Shown one piece after another: positions 55,474 through 63,488 of a DNA stretch of 64,000 bases. The DNA lies in contig NZ_SJSA01000001.1 of NCBI RefSeq assembly GCF_004766125.1, positions 62,001-126,000 of the forward strand, written 5' to 3'. The number at the start of each line of letters is the position of its first letter. Within the stretch, counting starts at the first letter, position 1. The DNA comes from Duncaniella freteri (GTDB lineage Bacteria; Bacteroidota; Bacteroidia; Bacteroidales; Muribaculaceae). The translations under genes and the position numbers were made by a program. The notes beneath the pieces are model-generated. The model was not told the origin of the DNA. It did no database searches and saw only the letters and a list, made by a program, of their open reading frames with translations.

Positions 55474-56439
55474 TCAGGCGTATAGCTTGACGAGTCGGAA
55501 GATAAAGAAATCACGGTCACGGACCCCTCGCATCTGCGAACGGAAGATTTTGACTTTGGAGTTGAATGCTTCGGCCGAGGCATTAGTTGCGCGACGTCGG
55601 AAATAATTGAGGATAGTCGGGGCGTGGTTCTTGAACGTCTTGATGACAGAGCGGAAGTTGTTGTTGCCCAATGCCATTACTTTTTCATACCACTTGTTCA
55701 TCCGACCCATTGCTTTGGTGGGTGATATCTTTGCGTTGAAGATTTGGCGCAGTTCCATAGCCAGATGGTATGCAGCTTTCAGTATCGGATAGTGTCTGAA
55801 CAGAATGTTTGCGCGATGACGCTGTATGTCAGTCCATTTGTTCTGCGACATCATCAGGGTGTGCTTGCTGCGGGCAAGGATCTGGCGCATGGTCTCGCCG
55901 TTGGAATATGTAATTGGAGGCTCTGATTTGTCACGGCTGTTGTCTTCGGCAATGAGCTGTCGGCGGATGTCTATGCGAATTTCGTCGACAGCCTCGTTAT
56001 AGACCTGCTGCACATGGAAGCGGTCGTTAACGACGTGGGCGTTGTAGAATACCTCGGCGGCTATCAGCATCATCGAGGGCGACAGATCGCAGGTCACTTC
56101 TTTTACCCTGCGTCTGACCGATTTACCCATGGCTCCGATGAGGATTGTGGTTATCTCATCGCTCTTTGTGCCGGGGATGGCCGCCGCCAGCGTCCCACGG
56201 CCACCGTGTCCGTCATTGTTCGTGAGGAAAGTCCATACCTCGCCGTTGCTCAGGCAGGTTTCGTCAAGACTCATGTACGGGCCGATATTGTTAGCGTTGA
56301 AGTAGAAGCCGCAACCGAGTTCGGCCTCACGCCATTCGGTATAACCGCTTATCCTGTTGCGATACTGTTCGGCAAAATATTTGCCGTTGACGCAGTACAT
56401 CTGCGATATATGCTTAATCGACAATGCCGTCGTCTCCAC
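55474..56439 (-). CDS. ISAon1-family transposase, catalytic part
   Basis: A 321-residue DDE transposase with SLDETCLSNGEVWTFLTN (first Asp, residue about 58) and a VVNDRFHVQQVYNEAVDEIR segment with the second Asp. The final Glu is in NASAEAFNSKVKIFR. It overlaps the upstream N-terminal gene by 26 nt, the usual two-gene layout of the family, which may be joined by frameshifting. Intact itself, but its partner is interrupted. Confidence 0.8.
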   Translation of the reverse strand: METTALSIKHISQMYCVNGKYFAEQYRNRISGYTEWREAELGCGFYFNANNIGPYMSLDETCLSNGEVWTFLTNNDGHGGRGTLAAAIPGTKSDEITTILIGAMGKSVRRRVKEVTCDLSPSMMLIAAEVFYNAHVVNDRFHVQQVYNEAVDEIRIDIRRQLIAEDNSRDKSEPPITYSNGETMRQILARSKHTLMMSQNKWTDIQRHRANILFRHYPILKAAYHLAMELRQIFNAKISPTKAMGRMNKWYEKVMALGNNNFRSVIKTFKNHAPTILNYFRRRATNASAEAFNSKVKIFRSQMRGVRDRDFFIFRLVKLYA

Positions 56440-56752
56440 CTTCGTCTTTTAAAAAAGCCACGAACTCGGCGCTGAGTCGTGTCCTCTCCTCGTTGGGCAG
56501 TTCCAGGTTATATGAGAATATCTCGTTGGTCTTTTTGTCCCACCATTTGTTCTTGCGCATGTGCAGGAACACCGGTCTGCCGCGCATCGGATAGTCCTGC
56601 ACTGTAACGTAATCCGTGTATCCACGTGCCACAATGTTCGGATTGCGGAAATCCTCATCCGACAGTTTCTTCTTCTCGTCAAGCCATATGTCGTAGGACT
56701 GGTCTGTCTTTTCAAACTTGACCATCTCAAACAGTTCGTCCAATCCTTCTGG

Positions 56753-58121
56753 CAATGATTCGGTAAAAATTACCGAAGTAGTTGAAACTTAAGTTAATAT
56801 CTCGAATTGTCAAATACAAATGAATCGCCAAAGCGTTCATTATAAAAATCTTATACCATGAACGTATTGGCGATTCTCAAAGACTTCACCTTTCGGTGTA
56901 AGTCGGTATTTGAAAATACTACAACCAAGATGAGCAAAAGGTTCCTCAACTGGCTGATTTTAACAATACGCACTGTGGCGTTGATTCCGGGCAAAGTCAA
57001 TTTTACCCGGCTGTCGCGCTATGGCGGTCGTACAGCCAAGACCTTTGCTTCCAATTTCAAGACATCCGTAGACTGGATGAAAGTCAACATAGGTATGGCG
57101 CAGGATTGTTTTGAGCCGGCCGATGACATGGCAGTGGCAATCGATCCGTCGTTCATTTCAAAGTCAGGCAGACTGACGTATGGCATAGGCCGTTTCTGGT
57201 CAGGGGTGGCACAACGTGTGAAACGCGGTCTGGAGATAATGGCGATCGGGGCAATAAGTCTGAGTAAACATACATGCGTGATGCTCGGTGCTGTCCAGTC
57301 ACCGAACTTCAGGACTCTTGAATCTGAGAAACAAATGTCAATGCTTGGCTGGTATGTGGCACTTGTCAGGTCAAAGGCGACAGAGCTGCTCTCACTGACG
57401 GATATTCTGGTTGCCGATGCCTTCTTTTCCAAATATGAATTTGTGAATGAAGTGATTGGCATGGGATTTCGATTTGTCGGGAGATTACGTGCCAACTCAT
57501 ATCTGAGGTATCTGGCCATACCGGATTCCTCCGCCCCGCGAAGACGCGGCAGAAAGAAAAAGTATGGAGAGAAAGTGGATTTCTCCAACCTTGACATGTC
57601 CGTGTTCACTTCATTCATATATGAGGATTCCAAAGGAAACAAAAACCGATGTCACACGGCGGTCGTGCATTCGAGGGCATTGAAACGCGACATCCGTATC
57701 GTGGTCTGTCCGGTTGAAAACGCAGAGCCTCTTCTTTACTTCTCTACCGACACCAATATGAGGCCTGAAAAGATCATCGGTTTCTACCGCACCCGCTTTC
57801 AGATTGAGTTCGGTATACGCGATGCCAAGCAGTTTACCGGACTTCAGTCACAGCAGACCCGCGACAGGGAGCGGCTTGACTTTGCGTTCAATCTTTCCTT
57901 CACTGCCCTCAATGTCTGCAAAGAGGTCATAAGGAAGGATTATCCGGATCTTTCGGTAGCGCAGTTCAAACGGCTTATGTTTGAATCTTATCTCGCCTCA
58001 ACAATTATTTCGACTTGCGGAAAATCTCCGCATCTAAAAATAATTCAGAAAATAAATCATCGGTTGACTCAGTTAGCGGCTTAGCCTAGGATGAACAACC
58101 TAAAATTTTACCGAATCATTG
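56753..58121 (+). mobile_element. IS4-family insertion sequence (1369 bp)
   Basis: Terminal inverted repeats CAATGATTCGGTAAAA (56753-56768) and TTTTACCGAATCATTG (58106-58121) match perfectly over 16 bp. The 6-bp direct repeat TTCTGG (56747-56752, 58122-58127) is the target duplication. It contains a single transposase gene. Confidence 0.85.
56858..58084 (+). CDS. IS4-family transposase
   Basis: A 408-residue transposase: Asp in MAVAIDPSFISKSG (residue about 93), Asp in ILVADAFFSKYEF (residue about 188) and the IS4 YREK signature YRTRFQIEFGIRDAK near residue 310. Full length with intact TIRs on both sides, so the element could still be active. Confidence 0.88.
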   Translation: MNVLAILKDFTFRCKSVFENTTTKMSKRFLNWLILTIRTVALIPGKVNFTRLSRYGGRTAKTFASNFKTSVDWMKVNIGMAQDCFEPADDMAVAIDPSFISKSGRLTYGIGRFWSGVAQRVKRGLEIMAIGAISLSKHTCVMLGAVQSPNFRTLESEKQMSMLGWYVALVRSKATELLSLTDILVADAFFSKYEFVNEVIGMGFRFVGRLRANSYLRYLAIPDSSAPRRRGRKKKYGEKVDFSNLDMSVFTSFIYEDSKGNKNRCHTAVVHSRALKRDIRIVVCPVENAEPLLYFSTDTNMRPEKIIGFYRTRFQIEFGIRDAKQFTGLQSQQTRDRERLDFAFNLSFTALNVCKEVIRKDYPDLSVAQFKRLMFESYLASTIISTCGKSPHLKIIQKINHRLTQLAA

Positions 58122-58206
58122 TTCTGGCAGGAATTGCCAAAATGCATCTGCGGTTTTCATACCGCAAATTTAACACTTTTCCAAAAATTCATGCACTGGC
58201 ATTTCG

Positions 58207-58570
58207 ATTTGAGCCCTCGTTACCACTTTTTTTAAAATCCAAAATGGTAACGGTTGGGTAACGATTAGTGCTGCATAAAACATAGTATCAATGGGTTACA
58301 AAAACCTAACTCGGACGTAAGTCGGAAAAACGCGGTCAAAAATCGGACAAGGGAATGAGTATTTCCAACTTCCATATTTACCACTATTCTGATTGTCCCG
58401 AACAACGATTATTCCATCATTAAAAACGAGGTGTTCGATACCGATTTTGTCGATGTCCGATATAAGTCTGACATTGGCCAGAATTGGTCTAATCAAAATA
58501 AAAGTTAAACTCGTTATCATTCCAGACCACGGCAAAACCGGGTCTATGATAACCACCAAATCCTCGTTAA
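58207..58570. other. Gene-free region upstream of the third integrase, with CGTTACC and CGGACA repeats
   Basis: CGTTAC/GTAACG motifs occur at 58213 (CTCGTTACC), 58244 (GGTAACGG) and 58257 (GGTAACGA). CGGAC motifs occur at 58312 and 58344. The same motifs occur left of the ISAon1 element (CGTTACC 55399, CGTTACGG 55410, CGGACAG 55262, 55354 and 55388). Removing the IS elements makes them one cluster, probably arm-type sites of the integrase at 58571. Confidence 0.45.
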
Positions 58571-59731
58571 ATGAAAAAGAACACATTCAAAGTTCTATTT
58601 TATATTCGCGGGAATCGTATCAATAAAGACGGTAATGTGTCCGTCATGATAAGAATAACCGTGGATGGTGAAATGGAACAGCTAAATTCCAAACTGGTCG
58701 TAAACCCTGAAATATGGGATGCAAAAGCCGGCAGGGCCGTTGGTCGCTCGGCAAAGGTTCTTGAACTTAACAGTCGACTGAATGATATTCAGGTTATACT
58801 GAAAGAACACTATTACGACATCCAGCGTCGTCACGGATACGTCACCGCCGAAATGGTGCGCAACGCCTACATGGGCATCACCCAGCGAGAGGAATCGCTC
58901 CTTAAAGTCTATGAGCAGCACTTGGAGGACACCAAGAAACTCGTGGGTCTCAGCAAAGCTGACCCCACCTATCGCAAATACGAGCGTATGTACCGCCGCG
59001 TGGTAGAGTTCATGAAAAAGAAGTATAACATCACTGACATCCCGCTACGTGAGATAAAGTACCAGTTCATCGTGGACTTGGAGTTCTTCCTACGCACAGA
59101 GCACAAGTATTCGCAGAACACCACCTACAAGTGCATGAAGTTCTTCAAGCAGGTAATAAACAAGGCTATCCGCGCCGGGCTTATCACCGTTGACCCCTTC
59201 AACGGCTACAAAATATCCATCGAGCGCGTTGACCGTGGCTATCTGACCGAAGACGAGCTGTGTAAGATGATGCAGAAGGAGTTCGCAAGCAAACGCTTGG
59301 AGCAGGTGCGCGACATCTTCATCTTCGCCTGTTTTACCGGGCTGGCATACATCGACCTCGCCCACCTGCGTGTCGATAACATACAGAAGATGTTTGACGG
59401 CCGCCTGTGGATTGTCACCCACCGCCAGAAGACGAACACAAAGGTAATGGTACCATTGCTTCCGCCGGCTCTGAAAATCCTCAATAAATATGAGGGCTGC
59501 TACAACGACGGCCAGCTCATGCCGATAATCACCAATCAGAAGCTCAACTGCTATCTGAAGGAGATTGCCGACATCTGCGGCATCGAAAAGAACCTGACCT
59601 TCCACCTCGCGCGACACACCACCGCAACGACACCCCGTATGAATACACCACGAAGCCTTCCCACAATCTGCCCGGACGCAAGGGGAGCTGCGAGAGCGAC
59701 CTGCAGGAAATTCTTTCCCGTGCCGCAGTAA
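58571..59731 (+). pseudogene. Truncated tyrosine recombinase fused to IS21 sequence
   Basis: Residues 1-350 are a normal Bacteroidales integrase: KVLFYIRGNRINKDGNVSV, a core-binding domain, and FACFTGLAYIDLAHLRV with Arg I replaced by Ala. It then breaks off just after HLARHT at about 59618. The remainder (about 35 residues) is out-of-frame IS21-derived sequence. The final His and catalytic Tyr are missing, so it cannot recombine. It is the remnant of another element next to the ssrA att site. Confidence 0.8.
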
Positions 59732-60078
59732 TCGACAACATCGTGGTGCACTATCTTCGCGCTGTCATCGAGGACAGGCGTTATCCCGAACTTGCTTTCC
59801 GGGCCTGCCGTGGCATCATGAACCTGGAGAAGAAGTACGGGCAGGAACGTCTTGTGTCCGGGTGTGCCGCGGCCATGGAAGCACGCCGCTGCAGCATCAG
59901 CGACATGGTGGACATACTCGAGTCCGGGGCAGACGCGGATTATCTGCCGGGGGCCGAGGCCGATGACCGGGAACCCCGGAGACCGGCCCACCGTAACATA
60001 CGGGGCAAAGAATACTTTGCCGCCAGCATAAGACAATCAACTCAAAACGACAACTCAAAAAATGGAAACAAACGATAA
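59617..60078 (+). pseudogene. istA: IS21-family IstA C-terminal fragment
   Basis: From about 59617 the frame reads NDTPYEYTTKPSHNLPGR, then ESDLQEILSRAAVIDNIVVH, and continues to NSKNGNKR at 60078. This is the end of an IstA transposase, and the DDE catalytic domain is absent. The junction with the integrase marks a deletion or one-sided recombination. It overlaps istB by 17 nt, the normal IS21 arrangement. Confidence 0.75.
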
Positions 60079-60846
60079 AACCTCCCCTGTAACTCCGGAG
60101 AAAGACCGCAACTCCATATCTCTCGATCTGATGCACCGCATGCGCCTTCACGGGATGGCCGCCGCGTTCTCCGAAAGCCTTCAGGCAACCTTCGCCGAAA
60201 CAATGACACCTGACAGCTTCCTGAACTGGCTTCTCTCTAGGGAATGGGACTACCGGGTGGCCCGCAACATCGAGCGCCTGGTAAAAGGCGCGAACTTCAG
60301 ATACAACGACGCATCGGTGGCACAGATAGACTACACGCTGCCGCGTGGCCTGGACCGCAACCAGATGGAGCGTCTTGCCTCGCTGGATTTTGTCCGCAAG
60401 GGTGACAACCTGTTCATCACCGGATGTGCCGGCACAGGGAAAAGCTATCTGGCGACAGCGCTGGGCTACGAGGCCTGCAAGGCCGGCATGCGTGTCCTGT
60501 ACGCAAACGCCTCCAAACTGATGGGAACTCTGAAAATCGCCAAAACAAAGGGACAATCGAGACGGAGCTGAAGAAACTCGAAAAAACGCAACTCCTCATC
60601 CTCGACGACCTCTTTCTGGTTCCCCTCGATGCCAAGGAGCGCGCTCATCTGACCGAAATCATCGAAGACAGGCACGGACGCAAATCAATCATCGTCACCT
60701 CCCAACTACCCGAACTGGACTGGTACGACGCCATCGGTGACACCACCGTGGCAGACGCCATCCTCGACTGCATCGTACACACTGCTCACCGTATCACGCT
60801 AACCGGTGAAAGCGTCCGTAAACTCAAAGCCTTCAAAGGCAGATAA
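60062..60846 (+). pseudogene. istB: IstB-like ATP-binding protein, frameshifted
   Basis: The first frame contains the IstB N-terminus, Walker A TGCAGTGKSYLATALG and MRVLYANASKLM, and is then lost at about 60553 in AAACAAAGGG. The rest continues in the next frame (TELKKLEKTQLLILDDLFLV, Walker B, to KLKAFKGR). One inserted base restores 261 residues. Together with the truncated istA this is a dead IS21 remnant. Confidence 0.85.
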
Positions 60847-60859
60847 ACCAAAATAAAAC

Positions 60860-60890
60860 TGACCCCGTCGGCCAAACTCTTCAGGGGTCA
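60860..60890 (+). terminator. Terminator after istB
   Basis: TGACCCC (60860-60866) pairs with GGGGTCA (60884-60890), followed by TTTTTATTTT. Confidence 0.7.
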
Positions 60891-60962
60891 TTTTTATTTT
60901 GGGCAAAGGGGTTAGTCCTATTTTGGCTTATGGGGTCAAATCAACCTTGGCTGCAGGGGTCA
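60884..60962 (+). repeat. IS21-type terminal repeats (right end)
   Basis: GGGGTCA occurs at 60884, 60932 and 60956, and GGGGTTA at 60908. IS21-family ends carry several short internal repeats like these. The rest of 60963-61217 shows no gene that I can support, apart from a possible short 3' fragment ending EYISGINIHEQEY near 61030. Confidence 0.5.
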
Positions 60963-61217
60963 TCCGCGCCTGGGTTTTCCAACCTGCCTCGAATACATCA
61001 GCGGTATCAATATCCACGAACAGGAGTATTGAACGACCCGACCCAAAGCCTCACCGAGCAATCGATGGGGCTTTTACCTGTATATCAATCATTTCAAAAA
61101 TGATTTGTAAATTTGTTGAAATTTTTTTGTTGTTATTGTCACCTTTGTTCCCCGAGATGTGTCTTACATACGAGACGCCTCAAAAGAACAACGTTAAACA
61201 TCTAAAATCTCAAAGAT

Positions 61218-61619
61218 ATGCAGCAAATTTTAGTTCCCATCTTCGTCGGCGTGGTACTCCCCATAGCTATCGTGGCAATCGTATTCGCAGCAGCGATTAA
61301 TAATGATAACAAGCGCTCTAAAGTGCTCATTAAGGCAATCGAATCCAACTGCGGTATCAATGCCGACAAACTGGCCGAGGCCCTTCAAAAACCCAAGAAA
61401 TCCGCTCGCGAAATTCTCAACCTTCGCCTGCTCCGTGGTTGCATCTTCTCCTTCATCGGCCTTGCGCTCTGCATCGTAGGCATCGTGTCGCTCTGTATGG
61501 GCACAGTGTTCTCTGCCGAACATGTCACAGTTCCTTTGGTATTCGGCGGCGCATCGCTCGCAATAGGTCTGAGCTATCTCGTAGTTTACTTCGTGACCCG
61601 CAAACAAATCAAAGACTAA
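61218..61619 (+). CDS. DUF6249-type small membrane protein
   Basis: A 133-residue protein with an N-terminal helix (LVPIFVGVVLPIAIVAIVFA), a cytosolic loop with Lys-rich turn, and two C-terminal helices (FSFIGLALCIVGIVSLCMG and TVPLVFGGASLAIGLSYLVV). DUF6249 proteins occur next to ECF sigma genes in Bacteroidales. First gene of a three-gene operon with the sigma factor, 12 nt downstream. Confidence 0.75.
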   Translation: MQQILVPIFVGVVLPIAIVAIVFAAAINNDNKRSKVLIKAIESNCGINADKLAEALQKPKKSAREILNLRLLRGCIFSFIGLALCIVGIVSLCMGTVFSAEHVTVPLVFGGASLAIGLSYLVVYFVTRKQIKD

Positions 61620-61631
61620 ACGCATCAGGAT

Positions 61632-62111
61632 ATGACTCGCGAGCAATTCATATCCCATGTAGAGACCACACAGAAAGCGTTCCGACGCTTTCTTGTGGCT
61701 CTATGCTGCGGTGATACCGCGCTCGCGGATAATGTTGCGCAGGAGTCTTACATCAAGGCTTACCTTTCCTGCGATTCGTTTTCAAATCTTGAAAAGTTCA
61801 ACGCCTGGATTTTCAAAATCGGCTACAACACGTTTATCAATCATAAGCGAAGTGAAAGACTAACTGTCGGAATTGAGGACGCAAAAGAAATCACCGCGCA
61901 TGATAGTGCCGATTCATCTTTTGCCTATCAAGACCTCTACGAGGCTTTGAACAGAATCCCTGCAAAAGAACGAACATCTGTTCTTCTTTTCTATATGCAG
62001 GGCTATTCAATCAAAGAGATTGCCGAAATTCAGGAAACATCACAAGACGCAGTGAAACAACATATTTCGCGAGGCCGCAACCATTTGCGCGGTTTGTTAT
62101 CCACCAATTAA
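61632..62111 (+). CDS. ECF-type RNA polymerase sigma factor
   Basis: A 159-residue sigma factor. Region 2 includes DNVAQESYIKAYLSCDSFSN and LEKFNAWIFKIGYNTFIN, and region 4 is a HTH (YSIKEIAEIQETSQDAVKQHI). It is co-transcribed with two small membrane proteins. The neighbouring 132-residue protein is a possible anti-sigma factor. Confidence 0.85.
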   Translation: MTREQFISHVETTQKAFRRFLVALCCGDTALADNVAQESYIKAYLSCDSFSNLEKFNAWIFKIGYNTFINHKRSERLTVGIEDAKEITAHDSADSSFAYQDLYEALNRIPAKERTSVLLFYMQGYSIKEIAEIQETSQDAVKQHISRGRNHLRGLLSTN

Positions 62112-62122
62112 TCCAAGACGAT

Positions 62123-62521
62123 ATGGAAGATGATAAATTAAAATCCTTATTCTCAAACTTTGAGCCGGAACTTTCTTCTGACTTCCTGTTTATGAATAAA
62201 CTCCAACGGAATCTAAATTCCGTTGAATTAATAAAACAACATACCGCCGAAGTCCGCTCGCGAAGCCGTAAAGCCGTCGCCATTGCCGCCATTGTCGGCT
62301 TCATTGTTGGCTTCTTATTCTCGCTGTCATTGCCATATTTGACCGATGCCATTTCAAATTGGCAACTGACTCTACCAAGTGAATCTGTAATGAATGTTTT
62401 TGCTAATAATTTCACAATTATTGCATGGCTCGTTATTGGCGGCACATCGGTATTTGCAGCTCTCAATTCCTATGAAGTATCACTATCTCTACTGAGACCA
62501 AAAGAGGCGAATGCCATTTAA
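62123..62521 (+). CDS. Membrane protein, possible anti-sigma partner
   Basis: A 132-residue protein: soluble N-terminus (EDDKLKSLFSNFEPELSSDF), one helix (VAIAAIVGFIVGFLFSLSLP) and a second (NFTIIAWLVIGGTSVFAALN). The arrangement of a cytosolic head and membrane helices downstream of an ECF sigma gene suggests an anti-sigma factor, though no zinc motif is present. A strong terminator follows. Confidence 0.65.
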   Translation: MEDDKLKSLFSNFEPELSSDFLFMNKLQRNLNSVELIKQHTAEVRSRSRKAVAIAAIVGFIVGFLFSLSLPYLTDAISNWQLTLPSESVMNVFANNFTIIAWLVIGGTSVFAALNSYEVSLSLLRPKEANAI

Positions 62522-62549
62522 GGCTATTAGTATTGTCTTTTCCGCATAG

Positions 62550-62586
62550 AGTGCTTTACCGTACTTTCGCAGTACGTTAAAGCACT
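62550..62586 (+). terminator. Terminator of the sigma operon
   Basis: AGTGCTTTACCGTAC (62550-62564) pairs with GTACGTTAAAGCACT (62572-62586), 14 of 15 matching, followed by TTTT. Confidence 0.8.
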
Positions 62587-62592
62587 TTTTCT

Positions 62593-62730
62593 ATGCAGAC
62601 AATCTCCATTAACTTCATCGTGGCGCAGGGCTGGCACGAGCTTTCCGATAAACAGCTTCGCTATGTTTATCAACTCATTGCATCCGAGTATGCCACGGAT
62701 GAAATCAAAACCTTATGCTTGCTCCAGTGA
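62593..62730 (+). pseudogene. Truncated Bacteroidales small gene fragment
   Basis: Reads MQTISINFIVAQGWHELSDK, then LRYVYQLIASEYATDEIKTL, CLLQ, and stops at TGA. The next codons continue SGLRR, as expected if TGG (Trp) had become TGA. I recall this HELSDKQLRYVYQLIA start as the N-terminus of longer Bacteroidales phage/conserved proteins, but I cannot confirm it. The 145 nt after it contain no gene. Confidence 0.4.
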
Positions 62731-62874
62731 AGCGGCCTGCGACGATAACGGTAGTGCTCGCGCCAATAAGCTGTGTAAGGCATTGTGGCTTGTTAAAGTA
62801 GACTTTCTTCTCGCTCATCTGTAATTTTTTGCGTATATTCGCGTCTAATAGGAAAACTTCAAAATCAAAAGGCT

Positions 62875-63018
62875 ATGCTTAAACATTGGTATGTCTACAT
62901 AATAATTGCAGTTGTAGCGGAGCTTCTGCTGTTGGTTTGCGACAAATACAAAATCATAAAGTCGAAGCCTCTACGATATTTTATCGTACACAGGTTATCA
63001 ATGGGGGGCAATTTTTGA
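62875..63018 (+). CDS. Possible small membrane peptide (47 aa)
   Basis: A 47-residue reading frame starting MLKHWYVYIIIAVVAELLLL, a single predicted membrane helix, then a basic tail ending SMGGNF. A -7-like TATATTCG lies 40 nt upstream. No family recognised. The following CACCCCCTTGGAT/ATCCAAGGGGGGTG hairpin (63026-63074) could be its terminator. Low support. Confidence 0.35.
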   Translation: MLKHWYVYIIIAVVAELLLLVCDKYKIIKSKPLRYFIVHRLSMGGNF

Positions 63019-63103
63019 GAATATCCACCCCCTTGGATAATTTGCTTTGTACAGTAAATCATCCAAGGGGGGTGACTATAAGATTAATCCGAGGTCCTTT
63101 CAG

Positions 63104-63487
63104 TTAGTCGTAGAGATAGAACATACGTTCCATCAGTTGCCATTTCTGATCGGATGTGGCATCAGGATCGCAACCCTGAAACATTGATACATACTTTTCC
63201 CACTCAGCTTGGCGCGGAAGAGTGGCAAGTTTTGCCATTGCCTCATCCCACTGAAAATCAAGAGGAGTTTCAACTATCATAAAAACCTTGTTGCCAAGTA
63301 TATACATTTCCATTTCAAGAATCCCGACTTCACGTATGCCGTCAAGAATCTCGCGCCATGCCTTTGAACGACTGTGACATTCACGATAAGCCGAGATCAG
63401 CTTATCATCGTCAGTGATGTCCATAGTCTGGCAATAACGCTTCACCGGCTGTGAGTACTGCCTTACAGGATAGCCGTTCCGGTCCAT
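63104..63487 (-). CDS. L-rhamnose/L-fucose mutarotase-family protein
   Basis: Start chosen at ATG 63487 (MDRNGYPVRQYSQ); an alternative at 63505 would overlap the upstream gene by 17 nt. The 127 residues include RYCQTMDI, SRSKAWREILDGIREVGILE and MFQGCDPD, the RhaM-type fold, in which a His and Tyr/Trp residues catalyse anomer exchange. It follows the alcohol dehydrogenase gene on the reverse strand, probably one sugar-catabolic operon. Confidence 0.75.
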   Translation of the reverse strand: MDRNGYPVRQYSQPVKRYCQTMDITDDDKLISAYRECHSRSKAWREILDGIREVGILEMEMYILGNKVFMIVETPLDFQWDEAMAKLATLPRQAEWEKYVSMFQGCDPDATSDQKWQLMERMFYLYD

Positions 63488-63488
63488 C

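Larger units (their letters stand above)
56414..58160 (-). pseudogene. ISAon1 N-terminal transposase gene, split by the IS4 insertion
   Basis: The gene runs from an ATG at 58160 (MKTADAFWQFLPE, 58160-58122) and continues at 56746-56414 (GLDELFEMVKFEK to GGDDGIVD), in the same frame once the IS4 element and one copy of the TTCTGG target duplication are removed. Intact it would encode about 124 residues, the ISAon1 N-terminal region protein. The present reading frame from 56755 only starts because of a TTG at the junction. This proves that the IS4 element came later. Confidence 0.8.
55425..58206. mobile_element. ISAon1-family element, interrupted by an IS4-family element
   Basis: The ends share CGAAATTCCGGTGCAT (55425-55440) and, inverted, CGAAATGCCAGTGCAT (58206-58191), 14 of 16 matching. 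It contains a two-gene ISAon1 transposase on the reverse strand, the first gene of which is split by the insert at 56753-58121. Without that insert the element is about 1.4 kb. Confidence 0.75.

Noticed and set aside
58571..59731. The third integrase as an intact gene
   Set aside because: The catalytic domain ends after HLARHT and lacks the last His and the Tyr. The tail is IS21 sequence in another frame.
63020..63074. Strong terminator or attenuator
   Set aside because: CACCCCCTTGGAT/ATCCAAGGGGGGTG pair well, but the loop is long and no T run follows. I mention it only with the small ORF.
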